A DNA stretch of 64,000 bases, from the NCBI GenBank assembly GCA_942159475.1, contig OW804099.1:11109146-11173145 (forward strand), in the 5' to 3' direction. The stretch is from Sthenelais limicola. Its lineage: Eukaryota; Annelida; Polychaeta; Phyllodocida; Sigalionidae. Shown one piece after another: positions 11,181 to 21,673 of the stretch; within the stretch, counting starts at the first letter, position 1; every line of letters begins with the position of its first letter. The notes under the pieces were generated by a model that did not search any database, was not told the DNA's origin, and worked only from the letters and a program-made list of their open reading frames with translations. A program made the translations under genes and the position numbers.

Positions 11181-12373
11181 ATGCCGGGGACAGCGCTATC
11201 CTTGCCGTCTATGGCGTGGTTATTAAAACAAAGCTGATAAACCTCACAAGAGTGAATACTTGAGTAAAACTACACTAAAGGAAGATAATCTAACCTATCA
11301 AGAAGGGTTTGTTGAGGCCCATTACAACTGGTCAAGGTTAAAACAGCCATAAAACGGTATTTTCAATTATCGCAGCATACAGTGAAATCTATGTATATAA
11401 GAGAGTCTGAGAGGGTGTTTGATAAGTACATGTAGATAAGTACCTCCGTGGCTGGTTATTAGGGCAACGATAGATAACATCAAGTGAAACAAGTAGTGGG
11501 CTAGAGTTCTAGTTCTAGAGTTGACCTAGAACCCCTTTTATTCAAAATAACCTGGGCTCGCACTAGGGTTATTTTCCCTTGAGCCACTGTGGCAAAATTC
11601 CAAAGAAATATTATCGCCACATTGACTTTCATTTCGCCACAAAGAAACCATCAGTGTAATGACTCTTATGAATCAATACACAGTATTTTAATGACGTCAT
11701 CAATAAATTAACATACAAAACCAACTTAATAATGTCGGTCGTTTTAAGGCATGATATAGAAGGTAGATGAGGCCTTCATGATATACTTGTAACCCAGTCT
11801 ATCATGCATTTACCCAGTACTTACATGCTTGATCAAAATTAAATTTGTCCACACGCTTTGACAGCACAAGTAATTTCAGCGATTTTTTCAGACACGACGA
11901 GGGGGTTGTAGTTATTGTTATTAATAGCAAGGTTTATACTCAGATTTTATATCAGACTGTCAGGGCTCAAAACAAATATACCAACTAAACTTGACCAATG
12001 GCAACAGCAAAGATTTACTTACCAACATTATTTTCATTGGCCAAATTTACTTGCAGAATTAAGATTACATTACTTACAAATTACACCGATCTGTATGTGA
12101 CTTGATTTTAAAAAGACTTATTTCTTTTCTGAATTTTGTATTTCATAAATTGGAGATAATATGTGGAGTTAAATTTCAATTAATTAAATTGTACAGCATG
12201 TATATTTGATCTACAATGTCATATTGCCCCATACCTTCCCATTGTGTGTATTATGTAATAGCTCAAGGCCAGCGAGCTTGGCTTGTTCACAATAATCAAG
12301 AGATGATTCTAGGATTCCGGACTCAGAGGTTCATTTACTACTGCTTCCAGATAGCTATAATATAACATTATGT

Positions 12374-12592
12374 GGGTCAAGTGGCCAGAAAATGTACCTT
12401 CACCAATGTTCTCAAACAACCAAAATTTAGGAAGAAAATCAGGTTAAAAATACAGTTCAACATAACCAGGCAGATTTATTGAATGAATACAATACAGAAT
12501 GTACTCAGATATACATAGCATTTATCATTTTTCACTCTAATTTAGCAGAATTTGATAGATCTGTAGATTGTGCATTTTCTGACAATCTGACC
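12374..12592. mobile_element. MITE, GGGTCAGATTTTC family, diverged copy
   Basis: Left end GGGTCAAGTGGCCAGAAAAT and right end TGCATTTTCTGACAATCTGACC match the ends of the 6648-6882 copy with substitutions. The internal order (accttcaccaat, ctcagatata, gtagattg) is shared. Confidence 0.65.
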
Positions 12593-12614
12593 TATTAACT
12601 GTGTTACAGGTAGG

Positions 12615-12748
12615 AATGGCTTACATATTCCAATACGTAGCACAATACAAAATACACTCATTATAAATTTATCATTTTTCACTCTAATTTAACAGAATAT
12701 AATTGATGTGTAGAACCGTAGATTGTGTATTTTCTGAAATTCCGACCC
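12615..12748. mobile_element. MITE fragment, same family, right half
   Basis: Ends GTGTATTTTCTGAAATTCCGACCC and shares TCATTTTTCACTCTAATTTA with the copy just upstream. The left half is missing, so this is a partial second copy or a local duplication. Confidence 0.5.
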
Positions 12749-13849
12749 AAATACCACCATGTGGCATGTTTCTACGTTTAGAATAGTTTGGAACGAACCA
12801 CAGGACTTGGTGTCGTTTTTTCCTTACTTTAACTTTACAATATTATTAAACCTGCATGGACTGAGAATAATGTAACGGTGCGCAATCTTTATGTTAAAAT
12901 CATTAAAGACACACGATTTATAGAAGATTTACAAACATTATACTATTAAAGCATCTCGTTAATTAGTTGGCAGACAACAGGTCAAATCTAAGATCGACCA
13001 TGTGGAGCAAAAGTGTATGACACCCTTTAAAGTCTTTTACAAAATGTCGTGCCCCTCCCCGCCCGCAACAACATCCTCATTGTAGTCCTGAGTCTGGTAC
13101 AAAAATGATGCCCCCCCCCCCCCCCACCCCTTCAGTCTGTGCCAAAAAAGGTGCCCCCCCCCCCGCCCCATCAGTCTGCCACCTGAAGATGTTCGTCGCC
13201 CCCCCCCCCCCGGCCCCCCACAGTGGTCAACATAGTGAATTTGGACTTTTGGAGATGAGAGACTGTAACAGTGAAGACCGAAAAGATTTTACAGAGACCA
13301 ACAAAAAAGTCTGGGTCGTAGAAAGGTAGACAGAATATCGTCCGGGCCATTCCCCGCACACTAGAGGCCAGTCCTACAGTAGATAGGGTCCCCGTGGTCC
13401 AGACCACTTTGAACATTTTATCACTTGGATATTTCATCCAACATTGGAGACCGTCGAACTCAACCTAATTAATATCAGAGTAGGGGCTGGGCCTATATGT
13501 ATAACTTTATAAACTCAATCTCAGAGACCGACGAAATTTCTGTGGAGGCGGCGGTCTCTGGGTTATGTTGCACACTGCCCCCGGAGTGGGTACAAATGAA
13601 AAATACACTCCAGAATCTGGCCATTAAAGAGTCTCAGTTCCCTACGGCTTAACATTTATAAACGGGACATAAACTTGCTAAACAGTCCGACCTGGTGACC
13701 TACATCCTCCACTATAGTCCCTCTCCGCGTTATAACCCCAGCACGATTCAGTTCCACCCCGGCCCAGTATAGACTATAGTTTCTAAATCTATCTATCTAG
13801 TATATATAAGTGAATAATTACCAGATTAGAAGTGATTCACCTGATGGCA

Positions 13850-14050
13850 CATGCGTTCTATTGTTCACATTCGGCCATGTTGGTTGTCGAACGTCGTTTA
13901 GGTATGTCGTAAATTGTATGTCGTAAACATCCGTTTTCCGGTGAGACAGGAAGCAAAATGGCGTCGAACGTCTGCTAAGTGACTATCTGCAACTGGTAAA
14001 TCCTGATTTATGGGTGTTTGCTCACAATTCTAGCGGGTACGGTTAGTTCT
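13850..14050 (+). promoter_or_regulatory. Candidate promoter / non-coding first exon upstream of gene B
   Basis: A CpG-containing stretch holds an ETS-like CAGGAAG next to AAAATGGCGTC (YY1-like), a pairing often seen at transcription starts. The ATG there opens only six codons before TAA. A possible donor, CTG|GTAAAT, follows at about 13995. Genes B and C start at a splice acceptor, so a 5' exon is expected about here for B. This is inference from motifs only. Confidence 0.25.
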
Positions 14051-15112
14051 GTTCTTCTGTCACTGTTTTCTACACTTTGTTGTGAAATATTATGGCTGTG
14101 TGAAGTGTTGGGGCGGAGTTATCGTCGATATAATAACTGTAACAATCCCTACTTAGCCCGTTAGTACCCACTTTATCTTGGTATCTAGCAGAGTTGTACC
14201 GCTGGAGTTCCTGCATCTGTATATATTAGTGCTGATTTCTAAACTATAAGAAGTAAGGGCCACCTTCATGTCGTTGATGTGCTGGTGGATTGTTACCCTT
14301 ACATTCATATGTTCCGCCATGTTGTCCGGCAGGGCTTGACATCTAATGGAGTAATGCTGGGAGCTTAGACCCGCCGATATTATTGTTGAATGAGTTTCTA
14401 AGTGGGAGAATCGTTGTGTTTTGAGGTTGGTTTAATGAGTGCAGCTGTGTGCTGGAAACCTGTACATGGCCTAGGGAGTGGTCCATATCTACCTCTGGGT
14501 GGGGTGGCCGGGTTAAACTATCTCTAGGAAACTCTGGTTAGGTTGTCATTTTAGGGACTAAACTATGAAAAACATTGACTCGAGTCGGTGAAAAATGCTG
14601 AGTTCAACTACGAAAAGTACAGGAATTTGAATATCAAACTGAACGACATTTATCTTATTTAGTATTTTAAGTAGTATTCATGTATTAATAATCGTAATTA
14701 ACCGAAAATTAAGCGAAATAACAATTCCAAATAGAACTACATTCTGCAGGACTTGTCACAACCCGGCAGGTCAAGCGCCCATTGATATGTTCAATAGACC
14801 CGGAACTATAAACAAGGTGGGAGGGGCAGTGTAAGTGCATGTTTTGCCATCAATTTTCATTGAATACCGACCATTTTCCAGGTAAATGTTGGGAAACATC
14901 ATACCAACCTCTATTAAGGTGATAATAAATGCAAAAGTGCCCTCAGGATGATCTGTCATCCCATATTTTCCTTGTGCTATGCAATTCCGTTGGTTCGCTA
15001 AAGTGAACTCACTAAAAATTGCTACGCCCATGGGAAATATGGGACGACAGATGGTCACTGTTGCCTATATATTCATATCATAATATATCATATTGATATG
15101 TTATATTATAGA
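14051..15112. other. Presumed intron / upstream region of gene B
   Basis: No domain-bearing frame is seen; the 95-residue minus frame at 14771-15058 is unrecognised. If the promoter candidate at 13850 is right, this is the first intron. Confidence 0.3.
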
Positions 15113-15154
15113 TGTGCTGTTTGATATAAACTAATCAACTCTATATATTTGCAG

Positions 15155-15187
15155 GGTTTCACCATTAAAATCATGGAGAAAGGACAG
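15155..15187 (+). pseudogene. Severed 5' end of gene B zinc-finger exon
   Basis: The sequence TTTGCAG|GGTTTCACCATTAAAATC followed by ATG (15173), GAG, AAA, GGA, CAG is the same acceptor and exon start as in gene C (31473 on). The next codon is TAG, the first bases of the inserted transposon. The rest of the exon resumes in frame at 21674 (GCA GCA AAT GCT ACA). These 33 bases therefore belong to gene B but are now 6.5 kb from its body. Confidence 0.85.
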
Positions 15188-16118
15188 TAGTCGGGCAGCC
15201 AGAATGGCTAACATACAAAAGTTGTGATATAGTTTTTTTCTCACTGGATTCTTAATATATGGGTGTTGGCCAATGATTTTCAGGTGGATGGCGCATTGCC
15301 ACCCTTTAGCATTTTGAGAAATCCAAGATGACCGCCAAGATGGCCGCCAAAGTAAAAAAGTGCTCATAACTAAACAAGTTGTGGTCCGAATCTTTAATGT
15401 TGCACCATTTTGATATGGTTTTCGGGGTCAAGGAATCCATTATAATAGTTTTCAAGGGTGTCAGATCAGTTGCCATGGAGATACAGTTACCATGGTTATT
15501 CAAATCTGTCAAGAATTGAGGTTTCTTGGGGAATTTCACATGTTTATTAACCCAACATCCCAATGATTTCATTCCAGCAATGCAAACATATCTTAAGATA
15601 CATTTCATAGGCATCAGATGTGTTGTCAAGGGCACATGGTTGCCATAGTTACTAAATGCATGCAAGACATTCATTAGGGCCAATGGAAAAATTGCTCATA
15701 ACCTAGGAAGTTGTGGTCCAAATTCTTAATGTTGCACCACTTTGCTATGTTTTTTTGGGTCAAGGAATCCATTAAAATAGTTTTCAAGTGAGTCAGATTG
15801 GTTGTCATGGAGATATGGTTACCATGGTTATTCAAAACTTTGATGAAATTAAGATATCTTGGGGAATTTCACACTATTATCAACCCAACATAACATTGGT
15901 TACAATCAAGTCATGCAAACACAATTTAAGATGTATTTCATAGGCATCAGATAGGTTGTCATGGGAATATGGTTGCCATAGTTACTAAATACTTGCAACA
16001 CAATCATTAGGGCCAATGCAAAAATGACCATAACTTAGCAGGTTGTGTTCCGAATTCTTAATATAGCACCATTTTGCTCTGGTTTCCGGGGCCAAGGAAT
16101 CCATTAGAATAGTTTTCA
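15188..16118 (+). repeat. Left long terminal inverted repeat
   Basis: It aligns in reverse complement with 20427-21670 over its whole length, including the run ggccaacacccatatatta, the CCATCTTGG pair and the GTTGTGGTCCGAAT blocks. The latter recur at about 15378, 15711 and 16040, an internal tandem period of about 330 bp. It ends where GTTTTCAACTTC diverges from the right arm. Confidence 0.85.
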
Positions 16119-19100
16119 ACTTCAACTTCACAAGTTGTGGTCCGAATTGCACCTTTTTGTTATGGTTTTTAGTATCAAGGGGAATTCAACAGATGTATCT
16201 ACCCTACATCACAGGAGCCATCAAATTCCTGAATTCTCTTAGTCCCAGCAATGCTTGGAATGCGGTATTCCCAACTATGGCAAAGTGATGAAGGGCATTA
16301 TGTTTTTGTGGCTTATAGAAGAATACTTATTTACACTATAAATTAATATAATATATCAAACAATTCACAATGATGTCAACAGGAATCCATTTTCAAACTA
16401 ATGTTTAGTTTTAGCTCTATAACCAGAAGCTTCCTTCACAGCTTCTGGCTAGTGGTGGGGGTGACAGTTATTACTGGTGTTAAATTTGCACACCACATTC
16501 GTTAACCATAACTGTGAGAATCAACCCCAATGAATGAATACAGTTGCTGGAATACATCATCTATTGTTGGCGGTTAGGGGAGGAATGGGTTGAGGGGACC
16601 ATTGACGGTCCATCCTACATATCCTCCAGGGTAAAGCCCTAATGCTGGTTCTTGGCGGTCTCTGATTTTGCCCATCAACAGGCAGGGATGTACCTGTCAT
16701 TACCTGTGTGATGGTTTATGTAGGTTTTATTGTCAGTTTATATGATCTTTCCTGTATATAGGGCACCCAGTGTCCCAGCAAAAGTTGTCAATTCTGGCTG
16801 ACCCTTTTTTGCATGATGTACTCTTGGATTTTCTATGGAATAAATATGACTGTACTGGAAAGTTATTTGCTTGCCATCTTTTGTTAGCACATGCCAAATC
16901 ACCAACCCCAGCTCCAACCCCAAGTTCACTCAGACTCATGAATACCTGAGTAAGCCACCATGCTACCATGTCAAGACTTACAAAGGAAATGGCTTATGAG
17001 CTCAACCCTTCTGTAGAACATTTGTCATGCCTACATATGATAAGCTACTGAGGTTCAAGAGGTTTGTTGCTGTTGCCACACACAAAGATATGATAAAACA
17101 AGGCATTAACTCAGAATCTTGAGCTATGGTTAAAAAAGCCAATAGTTTTGATCCAAAACTGTTGACACCTATTGTACCAAATCCTGACTTGAAAGCTATA
17201 TACTTTGCCACTCAGGAATCTTCCCATCAAAAGGTCAGCAATAGACTTCCACATTTTTTAAAAATTGTATTCACTGAGGAGTCCTGCTTAGATGCTTGAT
17301 GGATGCTTTGATGGGTACCTAACAACCCATGCAAGAGAAGAAGGAATGAATGTAAAGCCTAAGACAAACGTAGTGCATCTCACTCTAATTGACCACCCTC
17401 CATCACATCCAGAAAACTATAGCAACATCACTGTTAATTGCAAAGAAAATCTTCACAGTCTGTGAATTAAGAGTATGTTATATTATACACTGTGGATCAA
17501 CAGCTGTATAAAGTTGTCCTTGAGGTGCAATGGACCAATGATGCATTTTCTCATATAATTTTAAGAATGGGTGTCATGCATCTCATATGTCATATGTGGG
17601 CTGGTATTTTAGTGGAAGGGTCAGGCCTTTTAGAAATATCAAGTGCAGTTTTTTTGAGGGGTTGAACACATGTTGGCATAAAATAAATATCCACAAAATG
17701 TGAAAGCACTCTTGACTTCTAGCTGAGGAAATTCTCCACCCTGTTATAACATCTTGCAATGCTAGGAACATGGATGACCTCCCAAAGATCCAGGATGTTG
17801 GCTGACTGTTTGTTAATCCAGTGTTTCTCATAAATGTCTTTACATTGCTGCAGAACGATTGTCAGATTGGCCCCTACACTTATTTTGTGTACAGGAAATG
17901 ACCCCTTTATTCTCTGCTGCACAATATTACAACTATGCCAGATATGGTCTATATCATCTGTGGTTATTTTAGACCATGTCTGATGAAGTTCTGTATTTCA
18001 TGGATGGTCAGCATATCATGCACCATAGAGATGGGCTATCAAATGGGACATGGTCCAATATGGGTATTGAAACACCATAATTATATGAGGTATGGCCATG
18101 GTGATGCTGGGATTATAGGCAATACTCTACAACCTCAAACTCTCAAGGTATAGGCCCATAGCCATTATTCCTGTACTAGCATTCAATTGTTGAAAGCCTT
18201 AAAGTAATGGTTAGGAATGCAAATGGAACACCAATGAAGCACAAGGAAGAAATTACAAGACTAGGAAAAATGGACAAAAAGGACAGACTAGAACTAAGAG
18301 AGAGGCTTACATATGTGTTTAATCCCCTAGAACCAAAATCACATCCAGAATGATTGATATTGAGAATGACAGGATTTTGAGAGCAGCTGGCCTTGTGGTT
18401 TCTATGACACTATGAAACAAAATATTGTCCCAATAGGTCAGGCTATTGAGCACACAAAAGATGATACCAAGACAGTGACTGATCCAGAAGTAATAATATA
18501 TGGAAGAGCTATAATCTTAAGGTCAAAAAGAGAAGGAATCGGTGATGAAATGATGTTTATCATGGTGTAGAATCTTCCGCATTTGCCCCACATTCTCCTC
18601 CTTCCTGGCTTCCCCTGTTATTTTTGTCCCCCTTCCCCACCCTATCCTATTTCTGTTCCCAATATTATAATGTTGTGCTTCTCATGTGAACTCCACCCTT
18701 GTGGGCGTGTGTTGGACCCTCCAATGAACGAGCAGCGTGTGAGCTGCTTGTGCCGCTCCTGTGAGCGGCTACCGTATATGCTCTCTGCTAGAGTAATAAA
18801 GAGTCAGTCTAGTAAAAGTATTGGCTTGTGCTTGTTGTCATTGGGTTACCACTCTACTGAAAGTATAGACTTCCGAGCTCCTATAGCCTCTCAACATCTA
18901 AGGGGATCACCAACTTATAATACCTGTCCTCCTTATTCTCTTTCTCTTCCTCCTTCCCTATCTCTCCTGTTCTTCGCCTTTCCCTGTTCCCATCACACCC
19001 TTCACTCCATAATTATTCATACATAAAGTAAGAAATTTGACAATAATATAGGCCTAGTGCCTAGCATGCAGGAAATCAGTGGGCAAAGTATATGGCCTAT

Positions 19101-20426
19101 GTGAGACATGTTAAAATGGATTTTTTTCTACACTGACAATGTTGTTTGGATATGCTTCAGGAAAAGCTGCCTTTCAATGCAAAATTGCAACACCAAATAT
19201 GCAGCTGTAAGTGGGTTGAAGTATGTGTGAGGTGAAGAGCAAGCAGAATATGGTACATTGAAAATATGGATGCCATCAACATTACTACCTTTATTTTGTA
19301 TTGTTAAGAATTCATTATTAAATAGATTTACATCCACCTCCATTGAGAAAAATATTTGATCAACACCCAGGTAACCTCATTTTAGGCAAAAGTAAACTGC
19401 GTTGAAAGTTTGGGATGTGTACATGGCTCCAGTAAAAACCCTTTAGACATCTCTGGAAGTGTGACTGTTGTAATAAAATGATTAACTATGTGGGATGAGG
19501 TCACTCATTGCCCTTCTTTAATATTTGAACCAAGTGGTATTGTCTGCTTGGTGTCACAAGTAATTGGCCCTATACCCATTGGCCTACATCATGGTCCATA
19601 TGCTCAAGTTGCTGCAAGGTGGTCTCCATCTGCTGCCAAATTTGGCAAGCTGGGGAATTGATGAAGTTGTCAAGGAAGCCCAAAATTCCTTATGACTTGC
19701 TATGGTCAATCAGCCAGTGACACAATGAATGGTGCCAGATGGTGTATGTGGAAAACCAAAATGATGAATTTGATAGAGCCCCCTCAGGATCAAGAAGTTG
19801 CTACCTCATCCTCTGCCAGAATATACCGTTATTGTCCCTGATGTATTCAAGATGAGAGTCATAAAATGAGGTGGCTGCAAGTGGGGATAGATTGCAATAA
19901 TCCAAATGTCAGGAGGGATGTAGAATCAATGTTTATTGTTATTTTTCATTGTTTTATATTTTGCCAGAATAACACCAATGTAATGCTGCTTACCTGATTT
20001 TTACTTGAAACTAGAAACTAAATTAGTTTATTTACTTTTACTACTAAATAAATATGGCCCCTTCACTCATTACTTTGTGACATTATTACTTAATTCTCAT
20101 TGTCCTCCTTTGGTTTAACATTGAACTTCCTATGATTTTTCACCAGTAATCTAAGGTGGTTTACTTTTTCAAACTGACCGCATAACAAATAAGAACTGGA
20201 ATGGTTATATCACTAAAATGATGCTTTTCTCTTGAAACCCTTTGATTCAACTATAAATATTATCCATCTGATACCATTGAGAAATATAGAAACAGTTTTC
20301 CTTGATGATATGATTGATCCTGATGTGTTGTATAAGTTTGATAAATGTGTGGGATTTACCAAGTTTTGGATAACCATGGTAACCATATCTCCCTGACAAC
20401 CAATCTGACACCCTTGAAAGCTATTC
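16119..20426 (+). pseudogene. Transposon interior with decayed coding remnants
   Basis: No intact gene is present. Plus-strand stretches read like old protein broken by stops and frameshifts: about 17020-17280 (KLLRFKRFVAVATHKDMIK, then SNRLPHFLKIVFTEESC), about 18190-18350 (MVRNANGTPMKHKEEITRLG, then LRERLTYVFNPLEPKSHPE), about 18420-18570 (EVIIYGRAIILRSKREG) and about 19490-19660 (FEPSGIVCLVSQVIGPIPI). They vaguely recall a multi-copy uncharacterised protein family of invertebrate genomes, which I cannot name or verify. No transposase catalytic motif is recognised. Confidence 0.4.
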
Positions 20427-21670
20427 TAATGGATTCCTTGGCCCCGGAAACCATAGCAAAATGGTGCAATATTTTTTTTTCCCCCCTACACCGGGTCTTT
20501 ATTCAGTAAGCAGACAAAGTCAACAGTGCAGAGTGTATACATTGGATACAACACTCATGATTCAATACTCCAGCTACCTTCTTTTGTATTTCATATAAAC
20601 AGATTAAAATATATTATCAAGAGGACACATCATGCAAATATCAACGCTCCAACACTACTTTTTTGAATAAAGTCTTTTTAACACTACACTTGAGACTTCG
20701 ACCTTATTTTGAGCTAGGGTACACTATAGGTCTAAGGAGGGTTTTTTGGTACAGTGCATCTTTTTCGCACCACAAATGGTGCAATATTAAGATTTCGGAA
20801 CACAACTTGCTAAGTTATGGTCATTTTTGCATTGGCCCTAATGATTGTGTTGCAAGTATTTAGTAACTATGGCAACCATATTCCCATGGCAACCTATCTG
20901 ATGCCTATGAAATACATCTTAAATTTTGTTTGAATGACTTGATTGGAACCAATGTGATGTTGGGTTGATAATAGTGTGAAATTCCCCAAGATATCTTAAT
21001 TTCATCAAAGATTTGAATAACCATGGTAATTGTATCTCCATGGCAACCAATCTGACACCCTTGAAAACTATTTTAATGGATTCCTTGACCCAAAAAAACA
21101 TAACAAAATGGTGCAACATTAAGAATTTGGACCACAACTTCCTAGGTTATGAGCAATTTTTCCATTGGCCCTAATGAATATCTTGCATGCATTTAGTAAC
21201 TATGGCAACCATGTGCGCTTGACAACACATGTGATGCCTATGAAATATATCTTAAGATATGTTTGCATTGCTAGAATGAATTCAATGTGATGTTGGGTTG
21301 ATCAACATATGAAATTCCCCAAGAAACCTCAATTATTGAAAGATTTGAATAACCATGGTAACCGTATCTCCATGGCAACTGATCTTACACCCTTGAAAAC
21401 TATTATAATGGATTCCTTGACCCCAAAAACCATATCAAAATGGTGCAACATTAAAGATTCGGACCACAACTTGTTTAGTTATGAGCACTTTTTTACTTTG
21501 GCGGCCATCTTGGCGGCCATCTTGGATTTCTCAAAATGCTAAAGGGTGGCAATGCGCCATCCACCTGAAAATCATTGGCCAACACCCATATATTAAGAAT
21601 CCAGTGAGAAAAAAACTATATCACAACTTTTGTATGTTAGGCAAATTTCGCCCTCTTCTCTACCCGACTA
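20427..21670 (-). repeat. Right long terminal inverted repeat
   Basis: Reverse complement of the left arm. It is 1244 bp because it contains a 300-bp retroposed insertion and 15-bp duplication; without these it is about 929 bp, matching the left arm. The outermost 50 bp differ slightly: the right end has CTAACATACAAA after a longer spacer than the left. Confidence 0.85.
20474..20773 (-). mobile_element. 300-bp retroposed sequence with poly-A tail and 15-bp target duplication
   Basis: AAATGGTGCAATATT flanks it at 20459-20473 and 20774-20788. On the minus strand it ends GAATAAAGACCCGG, then GGGGGG and an A-run, that is a polyadenylation signal and tail. These are signs of target-primed reverse transcription: a SINE, a 5'-truncated LINE or a processed transcript. 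The 66-residue plus frame overlapping its end is not convincing. Confidence 0.8.
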
Positions 21671-21673
21671 CAG

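Larger units (their letters stand above)
11181..13849. other. Intergenic; MITE remnants and C-runs, no gene
   Basis: Apart from the two MITE copies listed separately I see no element ends or domains. Between about 13108 and 13212 there are three C-runs of 10-14 bases separated by repeated CTTCAGTCTG/CATCAGTCTG text. Short open frames around them encode proline strings only because of the C-runs. Confidence 0.45.
15188..21670. mobile_element. 6.48-kb foldback-like DNA transposon inserted in gene B
   Basis: The element starts TAGTCGGG and ends CCCGACTA. CAG is present on both sides (15185-15187 and 21671-21673), a 3-bp target duplication, since gene C has CAG once at this place. Terminal inverted repeats of about 930 bp (15188-16118 and 20427-21670 less a 315-bp insertion) contain about 330-bp internal tandem units, as in foldback elements. 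The 4.3-kb middle holds only broken coding remnants, so this copy is probably non-autonomous. Superfamily is unassigned; 3-bp duplications occur in CACTA and Harbinger groups, but the termini are not CACTA-like. Confidence 0.85.

Noticed and set aside
10763..11263. Three overlapping plus frames of 128-166 residues
   Set aside because: Products of the 40-bp repeat lacking stops in all plus frames.
13105..13329. Proline-rich frame (MMPPPPPTPSV)
   Set aside because: Created by C-runs that are also prone to sequencing length error.
18583..19026. 147-residue plus frame inside the transposon
   Set aside because: Proline/serine-rich from polypyrimidine DNA, no domain; possibly part of another nested insertion with AATAAAGAG, but ends could not be found.
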